In this document: one piece after another, positions 45,273 to 53,581 of the stretch
How positions within the stretch are numbered: the stretch's first letter is position 1
How the letters are laid out: every line of letters starts with the position of its first letter
Assembly (NCBI GenBank): GCA_947089905.1
Contig: CAMUMG010000010.1
Coordinates: 50,834-114,833 of the forward strand
From: an uncultured Lachnospiraceae bacterium
GTDB taxonomy: Bacteria > Bacillota > Clostridia > Lachnospirales > Lachnospiraceae
Reading direction: 5' to 3'
Length of the DNA: 64,000 nucleotides
Notes under the pieces: generated by a model
The model's database searches: none
What the model was told of the DNA's origin: nothing
The model's input: only the letters and a program-made list of their open reading frames with translations
Position numbers and translations under genes: made by a program

Positions 45273-45805
45273 TAAAGTTCACTTATCTGATTATTTAATC
45301 CAAAAATGGAAATTCGCTTCATCAATAGTTCAATAATAGCAAGATGAACGATGGAAGTAAGAATTCCTGAAATATAACGTGGAATAATTGCACCAAATAC
45401 ATATACAAAAGAATAATATCCATATAGCTTACTGTCGATATACATAACAGCGGTATTCATAGTTGTTACAATAACAGCACTTAAAGCAATAATAAATATC
45501 ATCTGTTTTCTATTTAATTTATATTTTTTATGTTTTGCGTAAGCGCCGATAAGTAACCCTTTTACTCCAGCAGGAAGAATCCAAAGTATTGTTGTTGCAG
45601 TAAAACCATACTTTAACATCTGATTTAGAAAGCTGCCCATAAGACCAATTTCTAATCCTGATATAGGTCCAAACATCATTGCACCAATAATAATTGGAAG
45701 ACCGGCTGCAGTAATAACCATATTTCCGAAGTTGATAGAAACATAGCATAATGCGACGTGCATAGCGATAAATAATGCCTTTAGTATCATTTTTTTTGTT
45801 TTCAT
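45272..45805 (-). CDS. folT: ECF transporter S component, FolT-like
   Basis: I start at the ATG of 45805 (GAAAGGAG ribosome-binding site). The 177-residue protein has about six membrane segments and the helix 1 pattern KALFIAMHVALCYVSI typical of S components (the Ala motif that meets the T component). AAGLPIIIGAMMFGPISGLEIG lies in the usual loop region. Substrate assignment as folate comes mainly from the tetrahydrofolate riboswitch just upstream. The energising ECF module must be elsewhere. The first gene of a three-gene unit. Confidence 0.85.
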   Translation of the reverse strand: MKTKKMILKALFIAMHVALCYVSINFGNMVITAAGLPIIIGAMMFGPISGLEIGLMGSFLNQMLKYGFTATTILWILPAGVKGLLIGAYAKHKKYKLNRKQMIFIIALSAVIVTTMNTAVMYIDSKLYGYYSFVYVFGAIIPRYISGILTSIVHLAIIELLMKRISIFGLNNQISEL

Positions 45806-45812
45806 AAAAAAA

Positions 45813-45848
45813 CTCCTTTCATGGCGGCATTTTGCCACAAAAAAGGAG
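45813..45848 (-). promoter_or_regulatory. ribosome-binding-site sequestering stem after the THF riboswitch
   Basis: The ribosome-binding site AAAGGAG (plus coordinates 45813-45819) is complementary to CTCCTTT upstream in the RNA (45842-45848). A stem would hide the start of folT, which suggests translational control by the riboswitch. An alternative stem GCCAC/GTGGC involves the same region. Confidence 0.6.
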
Positions 45849-45869
45849 ATCAAGTCTTATCTTTTATGT

Positions 45870-45977
45870 GGCAGCGGGATGCAGACATTGTACAGCGTAT
45901 TATGGATAGTATAACACTTCGTCCGGTGAACAACTCCCCGTTTCACTGGCACATAACTCACAATGACTTACTCTGCC
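45870..45977 (-). promoter_or_regulatory. tetrahydrofolate (THF) riboswitch
   Basis: Read on the minus strand, GGCAG (45977-45973) pairs with CTGCC (45874-45870) as the closing helix. Inside are GGCAGAGTAAGTCATTG, a GTGAAACGGGGAG and GTTCACCGGACGAAG stretch, and near the 3' end CAATGTCTGCATCCCGC. These match the conserved blocks of the THF riboswitch (GAGUAG, the GGAC/GACGAAG region and the CAUUGCAUCCGC 3' part). It leads into folT, the usual target of this class. Confidence 0.85.
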
Positions 45978-46059
45978 ATTACCATATATTATTTGTTTTG
46001 TGGAATCCCACGACAGCATTACTATAGCACATCTTATTTCTTAATGCAAGATAGTAATA

Positions 46060-46088
46060 TTGTAATTATAAAATTCTTAGTATATAAT
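46060..46088 (+). promoter_or_regulatory. promoter of the ABC ATPase gene
   Basis: TTGTAA (46060-46065) and TATAAT (46083-46088) are 17 bases apart, about 40 bases upstream of the ATG. It is divergent from the folT operon. Confidence 0.7.
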
Positions 46089-46128
46089 ATAAAATCGGCG
46101 GAACATATATGGAAGGGGACTATAATCA

Positions 46129-46857
46129 ATGTTAGAATTAAAACATGTTAAAAAGACATATAAAAAGATCAAAGCAGTAGATGATCTATCTTTTCGGTTG
46201 GAACATGGAGATGTATTTGGTTTGATTGGAGCAAACGGTGCAGGAAAATCAACTACTGTTTCAATGATTGCTACCTTGATTAAACCAGATAGTGGTACAA
46301 TTTTTTTCAATGGAATCGATATTGTAAAACATCCGAAAGAGATCCGTAAAAGCCTTGGATTTGTTCCGCAGGAAATCGCATTATATGAAACATTAACAGG
46401 TGAAGATAATATAGAATTTTGGGCAAAAGCATATCATATAGAAAGACAAATACTTCAAAAACAACGAAGTAAGATTATGGATATTATTGGATTTACAGAA
46501 GAAATGATGAAAATACAGGTAAAAAATTATTCTGGAGGTATGAAAAGGCGTCTAAATATAGGGGTTGCACTATTACATCACCCAGAGCTTGTAATTATGG
46601 ATGAGCCGACCGTTGGTATTGATTTAAAATCAAGAGGACAGATTTTAGAGGCAGTTAGAGAATTGGCCTCAGAAGGAACAGGGGTTTTATATGTAGGTCA
46701 TTCGATGGAGGAAATTGAAAAAATTTGCAATCGAATATGTATTCTGGTTCAGGGAAAAAGTGTTTTTAACGAAATATTAGAAAAGGCTTTAAAAAGAGAT
46801 GGAAAAAAGGTATCTTTGGAACAGCTATATATAGAATATACAGAGAATAAAACGTAA
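46129..46857 (+). CDS. ABC transporter ATP-binding protein (orphan)
   Basis: The 242-residue ATPase has Walker A GANGAGKST, signature YSGGMKRRLNIG, Walker B LVIMDEPTVGID and H-loop GVLYVGHSM. The type fits ABC-2 exporters of the CcmA/DrrA class. No permease lies beside it: the next gene is the TPR/degenerate AAA protein 42 bases downstream. The permease partner must be elsewhere, or this ATPase has another role. The ribosome-binding site is GGAAGGGG. Confidence 0.88.
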   Translation: MLELKHVKKTYKKIKAVDDLSFRLEHGDVFGLIGANGAGKSTTVSMIATLIKPDSGTIFFNGIDIVKHPKEIRKSLGFVPQEIALYETLTGEDNIEFWAKAYHIERQILQKQRSKIMDIIGFTEEMMKIQVKNYSGGMKRRLNIGVALLHHPELVIMDEPTVGIDLKSRGQILEAVRELASEGTGVLYVGHSMEEIEKICNRICILVQGKSVFNEILEKALKRDGKKVSLEQLYIEYTENKT

Positions 46858-46899
46858 GGCTTATCTGTTCTGCCGGATGAGTACAGAAAGAAGGATAGA

Positions 46900-49266
46900 A
46901 TGAAACGGTATCATACTATTGTAAAAATAGAAAAGGTTAGAAAGGAACTTCAACTAGAACACGATGAAGAGGCTCTGAGAGTTGCTAAGACAATTCCAAT
47001 AGAACGAATTAAGAATATGTCTGATTTTAGTGTGATCGCAGAGGCATATTTTCAAAATGGGGAGTATGAAACCGCCAAACAATATTTCCAGATGATCTAT
47101 GAGAAAACGGGTTCTCGAAGAGTTCTCTGGCAGTTAATCCATACAACAATTCGGTTAAAACAGACAGAAGAGGCAGAAGAGTATTTGAAGAAATTTATTC
47201 GTCTTGCACCTGATGATGTTTATCAGTATATTTTTCGCTATCAGTTGGATCGTTTAGAAAAAAAGCCAATAGAGGATCGAATTCAGACATTAGAAAAACT
47301 AAAAAAAGCGGAATATATGGAACACTGGGTATACGAACTTGCTAAGATGTATCATAAAGTAGGTAATGTAGAAAAGTGTGTGAAAGAGTGTGAAGATTTA
47401 ATTTTGTGGTTTGGTCAGGGAGAGTATGTAGAAAGAGCAAAGGCACTTCGTGCTTATTATAAAGGGGATTTAGATGTAACTTTAGCTGGACAGGATTCTA
47501 AGCGATTTGCAGAGGAGATGCGACGGGTATTAAGTGGCAGTCAAAAAGAGAAAATTTTAAAGAAAGTAGAAGAAGCTGCAAAAAAGGTAGAAGACGAGAG
47601 AAAGACCGAATCAGAACAAAATGAAGAACTTAATTTAAGTTCTGAACAAAGATTAAGTTCCGAAGAAAAATTAAGTTCTGAACAAGAAAGAGATATAGAA
47701 CAAACCGAAAAATTAGAGTCTGAATCTGAACAGAATAGAGAATTTAATTTAAGTTCTGAACAAAAATTAAGTTCCGAACAAAAACAAAATTCTGAACAAA
47801 AAGAAGTTCCGGAATCAACTTCTGAAGAAAAATCAGATTCTAAACAAAAATCAGAAAAGGATCCAAATTCAAAACCACTGAATACTTTTGGATTATTAAT
47901 GGGAAGAAGTGAGAGAAAAAAACAAGAGGCATATGAAAAAGTACCTACCTATCGGGAGCTATTAGCGAAAAAAACAAAAGAGAAAGGGAAATCAGAAACA
48001 TCAAAAAGAGAATCAAAGAAAAGTGCAGAAGTAGCAAAAGAACGGTTAGAAGTGCCAAAAACAGATTTTGAATCGCAACAAAAGCAACAGACTACTGCTT
48101 CAGAAGATGAACTTTTTTTAGACGTTTTAAATAATTTAGATGAAGTGGTAACAAATTTAGACTGGTCAAAAGAAGCAACCCCTTTGCCTAAAGAGCCATT
48201 AGAATCAGAGCAGAATTCAAAAAGCAAAGAAGAACTAGAATCAAAATCTGAAGTTAAAGAGCCGTTAGAATCAGAGCAGAATTCAAAAAGCAAGGAAGAA
48301 CTGGAATCAAAATCTGAAGTTAAAGAGCCATTAGAATCAGAGCAGAATTCAAAAAGCAAAGAAGAACTAGAATCAAAATCTGAACCTGAAACATCAGAAA
48401 AGATAGAGGAAGATTCTTTACAGGAAGAACTTATTTTACTAGAAGAACTTCCAGAAGAGGGGCTGTTATATCAAATTTTACAACAAAAACAGGAGAGTTT
48501 AGAAGGGTTATTTGGAAGTTTTGCTTTGATGAGTTCAGTTCGTACTTTATTAATTTCAAATTTAGAGCGTATTTTACAACAGAAAAAGGCAAGAATTATT
48601 ATTGGAAGAGAGGATTCTTCTATCTATGGACAGATGGAATTGGCAAAGAAGTTAGCTAGAGCATTACGTCGATTGGGAATGATTTCTTCTTCTAATACTG
48701 CTTTAATTCAAGGACAAAAACTAAATCAGATCAGTCTAAAAAAGACAGGGCAGCAATTAAAGGGGTGCTGTTTGATTGTAGATCATGTTGGAGCTTTAAA
48801 ACCAGAAAAAGTAGGGGAGCTTCTTTGGTTTTGTCGTCAGTTTGGAGAATCTGTTGGAGTAATATTAGTAGATGATCGATCCGAGTTTGTAAAACTATTT
48901 CGAATGAAAAAGGAGTTTGAGTCAGTATTTTTTAGTAAGTTTTATTTACATAAATACTCAGCACAGGATTGGATGGCATTGACATATGGTCTGATGCAAG
49001 ATTCAGATTATGAGATAGAAGAATCGGCGTATCGTTTATTTTTAGAAAGAATTAAACAATTTATGCAGCAACAAAAAAGTGAACTTTTATGGGAAACACT
49101 CCGTTCGTTTACTTATCTTGTTATGGAACAGACAGAGATACGAAACTCAAAATTATTGTTAGATATGAGTATGAATGGAAAGTTTGAAGCAACTGAATTA
49201 ATGACAGTTTGTTCTGAGGATATAAAAAATGCTGATAAAATATTTATAAGTAGTGAAGAAAAATAG
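46900..49266 (+). CDS. TPR protein with Ser/Glu-rich repeats and degenerate AAA-like C-terminal domain
   Basis: The 788-residue protein has an N-terminal TPR-type region (residues 40-160; AEAYFQNGEYETAKQYFQMI). Residues about 225-500 are low complexity, with LSSEQ repeats and then three 22-residue units (PLESEQNSKSKEELESKSEV). The C-terminal 270 residues look like a CbxX/SpoVK-type AAA domain in which the Walker A region (IIIGREDSSIYGQMELAKKL) lacks GKT/S and the Walker B-like strand reads CLIVDHVG without the Glu. ATP hydrolysis is therefore unlikely. No signal peptide is seen. The function is unknown; co-transcription with the ABC ATPase is possible. Confidence 0.65.
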   Translation: MKRYHTIVKIEKVRKELQLEHDEEALRVAKTIPIERIKNMSDFSVIAEAYFQNGEYETAKQYFQMIYEKTGSRRVLWQLIHTTIRLKQTEEAEEYLKKFIRLAPDDVYQYIFRYQLDRLEKKPIEDRIQTLEKLKKAEYMEHWVYELAKMYHKVGNVEKCVKECEDLILWFGQGEYVERAKALRAYYKGDLDVTLAGQDSKRFAEEMRRVLSGSQKEKILKKVEEAAKKVEDERKTESEQNEELNLSSEQRLSSEEKLSSEQERDIEQTEKLESESEQNREFNLSSEQKLSSEQKQNSEQKEVPESTSEEKSDSKQKSEKDPNSKPLNTFGLLMGRSERKKQEAYEKVPTYRELLAKKTKEKGKSETSKRESKKSAEVAKERLEVPKTDFESQQKQQTTASEDELFLDVLNNLDEVVTNLDWSKEATPLPKEPLESEQNSKSKEELESKSEVKEPLESEQNSKSKEELESKSEVKEPLESEQNSKSKEELESKSEPETSEKIEEDSLQEELILLEELPEEGLLYQILQQKQESLEGLFGSFALMSSVRTLLISNLERILQQKKARIIIGREDSSIYGQMELAKKLARALRRLGMISSSNTALIQGQKLNQISLKKTGQQLKGCCLIVDHVGALKPEKVGELLWFCRQFGESVGVILVDDRSEFVKLFRMKKEFESVFFSKFYLHKYSAQDWMALTYGLMQDSDYEIEESAYRLFLERIKQFMQQQKSELLWETLRSFTYLVMEQTEIRNSKLLLDMSMNGKFEATELMTVCSEDIKNADKIFISSEEK
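48193..48390. repeat. three 66-base tandem repeats in the TPR/AAA-like gene
   Basis: Units start at 48193, 48259 and 48325. They differ at only a few bases and are in frame, encoding a 22-residue unit rich in Glu, Ser and Lys. A partial fourth unit follows. Confidence 0.9.
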
Positions 49267-49276
49267 AAATAAATAA

Positions 49277-49346
49277 GGAGTTAGAAGTTGTCGCACTAAG
49301 GAAATCGGATACAAAATTTGATTCTTAATGCGACAACTCCTAACTC
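49277..49346. terminator. long convergent hairpin terminator (recurring hairpin family)
   Basis: GGAGTTAG-x-AGTTGTCGCA pairs with TGCGACAACT-x-CTAACTCC across a stem of about 24 pairs with two mismatches. It separates the convergent genes at 46900 and 49355, and shares the arm TTCTTAATGCGACA with 20456-20470. Confidence 0.85.
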
Positions 49347-49354
49347 CAAAAAGA

Positions 49355-49696
49355 TTAAACACGAAATTGTACACGGAAATCATTTTTTAAACGCTGTCCA
49401 CCTTTAGATTCCACATTTTTGCTGATATTTAAAACATAGGATTCATTTTGAGCATAGGGTTCAAGCGGATCAATTTCAATATAATTATCAGCAGTATCAT
49501 ATCGGATGGAGGTCTTTAATGGAGCGTCGTTTAATGTAGTGACATATAAATTCATATTGTTGACAGTAGCAGGATTAAGAGGAATATTAAATTTAATTCT
49601 CCAGACAAATTTTCCAGTACGAAATTTTAGATTTTGCTTAACCAATTTTTCGGCACCGTTTGTACCTGATTCAATATCGATATAATTAGATGGCAT
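49355..49696 (-). CDS. small Ig-like (SbsA-type) domain protein
   Basis: The 113-residue protein is almost one beta-sandwich domain. The pattern KFNIPLNPATVNNMNLYVT ... IEIDPLEPYAQNESYVLNIS ... GGQRLKNDFRVQF is that of the Big_5/SbsA Ig-like domain. It has no signal peptide or anchor, which is odd for a fold usually secreted; a missing N-terminal part or a cytoplasmic role are both possible. The ribosome-binding site is weak (AAAGTGAG) and lies close to an odd structured segment upstream. Confidence 0.6.
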   Translation of the reverse strand: MPSNYIDIESGTNGAEKLVKQNLKFRTGKFVWRIKFNIPLNPATVNNMNLYVTTLNDAPLKTSIRYDTADNYIEIDPLEPYAQNESYVLNISKNVESKGGQRLKNDFRVQFRV

Positions 49697-49729
49697 AGTA
49701 TCAACTCACTTTCGTTGAGGTGTTAATTG

Positions 49730-49870
49730 TTTCAATCCACTCGCGGCAGTTAAGAGCAAGACAATGATGTGGGTTGCTTCATGGCAGTAGGGGATGCCAC
49801 TTTCGCTCCGCCCGCTGCTGCCATTATACTTGTTTCTAGCAATCCTCCCCTACCTAAGAGGAAGGGGAAT
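49730..49870 (-). other. structured non-coding segment, possible remnant of an IS605-type end or omega RNA
   Basis: This GC-richer island has no gene. On the minus strand ATGGCAG and CTGCCAT pair across a 31-base loop, and CCCCT pairs with AGGGG near the 5' side. It ends in GAGTGGATTGAAAC. The GGTAGGGGAGG part recalls the TAAGAGGTGGGAGG hairpin at the left end of the IS605 remnant at 62814. The identity is not established. Confidence 0.35.
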
Positions 49871-50108
49871 CCTTGTTGTTAATTATATCATATCTTTATA
49901 AAAAATGATAGTATTTCTCTAAAATGTTTTCTTATTAGAAATTCGAAAGAATGTTCTGGTTGCAGAATTCCCATTTTCCGCGTAAAATAGATATAATGGG
50001 GAAGTAGTAGTGCTAGATTGATTGCCTGTTCTTATGGAGAAGATTTTAACTTGGATAGATATTTTGAAAGATTTGGGTTTTCTGTAGATAACGAACGGAG
50101 AAAAGATA

Positions 50109-50627
50109 ATGGAAAGCAAGAGAGATAATCTGATTTTAATTGGTATGCCGGGTTGTGGAAAAAGTACAGTTGGAGTAGTACTTGCAAAAGTACTTGGATT
50201 TCAGTTTATGGATTCTGATCTTTTAATTCAAGAACAGGAATCAAGATTATTAAAGGACATTATTGCAGAGGATGGATTAGAGAGATTTTTAGAAATTGAA
50301 GATCGTGTCAATGCTCAAATTGACTGTGAACATACCATAATCGCAACAGGGGGAAGTGTGATTTATGGTTTAAAAGCTATGCAGCATTTAAGACAGATAG
50401 GCACAGTGATCTATTTAAAATTAAGTTGTGAAGCAATTTCAGAGCGATTGGGAGATCTGAATGAGCGGGGTGTTGTGCTAAAACAGGGACAGGACTTATA
50501 TTCACTTTATGAGGAAAGATGTCCTCTTTATGAGAAATATGCTCATATAACGATAAATGCTGAAGAAAAAAGTATTCGAGAAATGACAGAACGCATTATT
50601 TGTGAATTGACGCGGGGAATAGAGTAA
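50109..50627 (+). CDS. shikimate kinase-like protein with altered substrate residues
   Basis: This 172-residue P-loop protein has Walker A GMPGCGKST, the DSD metal and substrate Asp (FMDSDLLIQEQ), and the lid and base-binding end (YEERCPLYEKYA). The fold and length are those of shikimate kinase. However, the shikimate-binding Arg of the FR motif is replaced (GLERFLEIEDRV has Leu), and the GGG of the Walker B-like loop reads ATGGSVIYG. No other aromatic pathway gene is near. Another small-molecule substrate is possible. The ribosome-binding site is GGAGAAAAG. Confidence 0.75.
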   Translation: MESKRDNLILIGMPGCGKSTVGVVLAKVLGFQFMDSDLLIQEQESRLLKDIIAEDGLERFLEIEDRVNAQIDCEHTIIATGGSVIYGLKAMQHLRQIGTVIYLKLSCEAISERLGDLNERGVVLKQGQDLYSLYEERCPLYEKYAHITINAEEKSIREMTERIICELTRGIE

Positions 50628-50637
50628 ATTTCATAGG

Positions 50638-50692
50638 ATGCCTTGTATTTTTGACGGTAGAAGTCTAAGAACCGCTAAAATACAGGCATTTT
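50638..50692 (+). terminator. terminator after the shikimate kinase-like gene
   Basis: ATGCC-T-TGTATTTT (from 50638) pairs with AAAATACAGGCAT (to 50689), with an inner GGT/ACC stem and a short T run. Confidence 0.75.
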
Positions 50693-50707
50693 CAATGTAA
50701 AAAAAGA

Positions 50708-50735
50708 TTTACAAATACAAACTTTGTGTTATAAT
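50708..50735 (+). promoter_or_regulatory. promoter of murA
   Basis: TTTACA (50708-50713) and TATAAT (50730-50735) are 16 bases apart. The leader of about 145 bases carries a hairpin, ACGGACA paired with TGTCCGT near 50821-50843, of unknown role. Confidence 0.65.
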
Positions 50736-50884
50736 CTATATGCAGTATTCGAATAAAAAACAAGGCATAATAATCCGGTTTCAAGTTTGAATGAAAAAAT
50801 AGATTATACATAAATAGGGAACGGACACCGCGGCTGTCCGTAGGATATAATAAAAGCCGGAATTCTGATAAATCGAGGTGTGCG

Positions 50885-52183
50885 ATGGAGCAATATATTA
50901 TAAAAGGCGGGAAGGCACTTGCAGGAGAGGTAACAATTGGAGGAGCAAAAAATGCAGCATTGGGAATTTTGGCTGCGGCAGTTATGACAGATGAACCAGT
51001 AGTAATAGAAAATCTTCCGGATATTCGAGATATTAATGTAATGTTACAGACAATGGAGGATATCGGAGCAAAGGTAGAACGATTGGATCGACATTCTGTC
51101 CGGATGTGTAGTGGAAATATTAGCTGCATGAATGTAGAGAATGAGTATATTCGAAAAATTCGCGGCTCTTATTATTTAATTGGTGCATTACTTGGAAAGT
51201 ATAAACAGGCACAAGTGGCACTTCCGGGTGGATGTAATATTGGAAGTCGTCCTATTGATCAGCATATTAAAGGATTTGAGGCTCTTGGAGCAGTAGTAAA
51301 AATTCAGTATGGTTTGATTCAGGCAGAGGCAAAACATCTAACAGGAAGCCATATTTATTTTGATATGGTAACAGTTGGAGCTACCATTAATGTTATGTTA
51401 GCAGCAGTTTTAGCAGATGGACTGACAATTCTTGAAAATGCAGCAAAAGAGCCGCATATTGTAGATGTTGCCAATTTTTTGAATAGTATGGGTGCAAATA
51501 TCAAAGGAGCAGGAACCGATGTCATTCGGATCAAAGGTGTACCAAAATTACATGGTAGCACTTATTCTATTATTCCAGATCAAATTGAAGCAGGTACATT
51601 TATGCTAGTGGCAGCTGCAACAAAGGGAGATGTTACAATTAAGAATGTAATTCCGAAACATTTAGAGGCAATTACTGCAAAATTAGAAGAAATAGGAGTT
51701 CAAGTAGAAGAATTTGATGATTCTATTCGCGTCGTAGCAACGAAACGATTAGGTCATACTCAAGTTAAAACGCTTCCTTATCCTGGATTTCCAACTGATA
51801 TGCAGCCACAGATCTCTACTCTTCTTGCGATTTCTGAAGGAACGAGTATTGTAACAGAAGGCGTTTTTGAAAATCGTTTTAAGTATGTAGATGAATTGGC
51901 AAAAATGGGTGCTTCTATAAGAGTAGAAGGGACTACTGCGATTATTGATGGAGTAGATCTTTTAACAGGGGCAATTGTGAGTGCTCCGGATCTGCGTGCA
52001 GGGGCAGCACTTGTCATTGCGGGATTAGTAGCAGAGGGATATACTGTAGTGGAACAAGTAGAATATGTGGAACGCGGATATGAAGATTTTGAAAGCAAAC
52101 TTTGTGAATTGGGTGCTGTTATGGAAAAAATAGATGCAAATGATGAAAAAGCAGTAAGAAAGTTTAAACTAAAGGCTTGTTGA
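50885..52183 (+). CDS. murA: UDP-N-acetylglucosamine 1-carboxyvinyltransferase
   Basis: The 432-residue enzyme transfers enolpyruvate from PEP to UDP-GlcNAc, the first committed step of peptidoglycan synthesis. The conserved GGAKNAALGIL near residue 20 and the active-site Cys in PGGCNIGSRPIDQHI are intact, so fosfomycin sensitivity at this residue is expected. PDQIEAGTFM and FPTDMQPQ complete the signature. The length is slightly over the usual 420 residues because of a Lys-rich tail. A strong terminator follows. Confidence 0.95.
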   Translation: MEQYIIKGGKALAGEVTIGGAKNAALGILAAAVMTDEPVVIENLPDIRDINVMLQTMEDIGAKVERLDRHSVRMCSGNISCMNVENEYIRKIRGSYYLIGALLGKYKQAQVALPGGCNIGSRPIDQHIKGFEALGAVVKIQYGLIQAEAKHLTGSHIYFDMVTVGATINVMLAAVLADGLTILENAAKEPHIVDVANFLNSMGANIKGAGTDVIRIKGVPKLHGSTYSIIPDQIEAGTFMLVAAATKGDVTIKNVIPKHLEAITAKLEEIGVQVEEFDDSIRVVATKRLGHTQVKTLPYPGFPTDMQPQISTLLAISEGTSIVTEGVFENRFKYVDELAKMGASIRVEGTTAIIDGVDLLTGAIVSAPDLRAGAALVIAGLVAEGYTVVEQVEYVERGYEDFESKLCELGAVMEKIDANDEKAVRKFKLKAC

Positions 52184-52192
52184 AATAGAAAA

Positions 52193-52235
52193 GAGAACGA
52201 TGTTTTCTGTATTTGAAAACATCGTTCTTTTTTCT
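52193..52235. terminator. bidirectional terminator after murA
   Basis: GAACGATGTTTTC (52195-52207) pairs with GAAAACATCGTTC (52215-52227), followed by TTTTTT. It separates convergent murA and the HD-GYP gene. Confidence 0.92.
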
Positions 52236-52252
52236 TGTATTAAAAAATAGAA

Positions 52253-53341
52253 TTATAGGATTGCCTCTATAAATAAATCGTTTTCTTTGGAAAGATCAAT
52301 ATATTGATTGCCACATTCTATGACAGGTCTTGACATATTATTTCTGTCCATCATAATAATTGTTCCTTTCCTCTGATCATTTAAACGAACACGATAACCC
52401 AAATAAGTAGAATTTACATGATCTAAAAATGTCATAATATATTTTGGATCAAATTTAATGAGACCTTCTGACTGAAAGACATGGATAACCTCAAAAGGAC
52501 AAAGAGGTCCACGATAAACACGTGCAGAAGTCATTGCATCATAAACATCGGCGATCATTACAACTTTTGCCATCTGATCGATCTGATCACCCTTAATACC
52601 CATTGGATATCCACTACCATCACAACGTTCATGGTGCATCATAGCCGCCATCTGTATATGAATATTTAGATGCTTTTCACGAAGAACATTATATCCTTTT
52701 AAAGTATGTAGTTTAACCGTTTCATATTCTTCGGCTGAAAGTACACCTGGTTTTGAGATCAGTTCTTTTGGAGTTAAAATCTTTCCGACATCATGTAGTA
52801 AACCACATAGAGTAACAGTATCAAGATCTTTTCTAGTAAAATGTAGCCATCTTCCTAAAATATTACAAATTAGAGCTACATTCACACTATGCACATAAGT
52901 TTCATCATCATATTCTCTCATACAGTGTAGCATATCAAACATATGTATGCCATTTCTAACATTATTCAATACATTTCCAACATCATTAAGAAGTTCATCT
53001 GTATCAATTTCTTTTGACTGGTCTACAATAATATCATTTAGTTTAGATTTAAATTGATCCGAAGTATTAACAAGATTTTCATTAAACTGTTTAAATTCAA
53101 TTGTATTTTTTACTTGTTCAGAGTAGGTCTCTCGAATAAATGGAGCCGGCGAGATACCATCTGAATTTTCCGCTAAGGAAATAAGAACATTTTTAATAGA
53201 ATAAAATTTCAAGCGGGTAATCATTTTATCCGTTAAGCTTGTGCCAGCAGAAATAATAAGCTGGTTATTGAAGGTGTAAACATCATCTGCAACTATCATG
53301 CCAGGAGCTGCTTGGCTAGTAGGTATTCTTTGGGTTTTCAT
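52253..53341 (-). CDS. HD-GYP domain protein (c-di-GMP phosphodiesterase type)
   Basis: I start at the ATG of 53341 (GGGGAGAGG ribosome-binding site). The 362-residue protein has an N-terminal region of about 120 residues of unknown role, then an HD-GYP domain: His in YVHSVNVALICNILG, LLHDVGKILTP, LHTLKGYNVL, MMHHERCDGSGYP and VVMIADVYDAMTSARVY. The GYP motif is present as GSGYP. The C-terminal part is a small beta domain (GYRVRLNDQRKGTIIMMDRN). Degradation of c-di-GMP is likely but not certain. The nearest motility-related gene in view is the chemoreceptor at 56564. Confidence 0.9.
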   Translation of the reverse strand: MKTQRIPTSQAAPGMIVADDVYTFNNQLIISAGTSLTDKMITRLKFYSIKNVLISLAENSDGISPAPFIRETYSEQVKNTIEFKQFNENLVNTSDQFKSKLNDIIVDQSKEIDTDELLNDVGNVLNNVRNGIHMFDMLHCMREYDDETYVHSVNVALICNILGRWLHFTRKDLDTVTLCGLLHDVGKILTPKELISKPGVLSAEEYETVKLHTLKGYNVLREKHLNIHIQMAAMMHHERCDGSGYPMGIKGDQIDQMAKVVMIADVYDAMTSARVYRGPLCPFEVIHVFQSEGLIKFDPKYIMTFLDHVNSTYLGYRVRLNDQRKGTIIMMDRNNMSRPVIECGNQYIDLSKENDLFIEAIL

Positions 53342-53485
53342 GTTGTACCTCTCCCCTCGTCTGATAAATATAAATAGTATCTTTAAGTAAATTATAGTGA
53401 ATTCAGAATAGAAAGTCAATGTACTGAAAAGAGAAATTATAAGAAAGTTATCGGATAAAATATAAAAAAATATGATACTTTTGAC

Positions 53486-53532
53486 TTGACAGAAACAAGA
53501 ATTAGGCGTAATATACCCTATAGGGGTATATT
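53486..53532 (+). promoter_or_regulatory. copA promoter with CsoR operator
   Basis: TTGACA (53486-53491) and TAATAT (53509-53514) are 17 bases apart. The inverted repeat ATACCCTATAGGGGTAT (53513-53529) overlaps the start region and fits the known CsoR operator. Confidence 0.88.
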
Positions 53533-53581
53533 ATTTTAGTTACAAAAAGCACAGCATTATGTGTAGAAATGGAGTAAATCA

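Noticed and set aside
47949..48359. Minus-strand open frame of 136 codons with repeats
   Set aside because: It mirrors the Ser/Glu repeats of the 788-residue gene on the opposite strand.
49730..49745. GTTTCAATCCACTCGCG resembles the end of a CRISPR repeat
   Set aside because: Only a single copy exists, with no spacers, further repeats or cas genes.
50041..50094. Seventeen-codon frame MEKILTWIDILKDLGFL before the shikimate kinase-like gene
   Set aside because: No ribosome-binding site or regulatory hairpin is visible; chance is likely.
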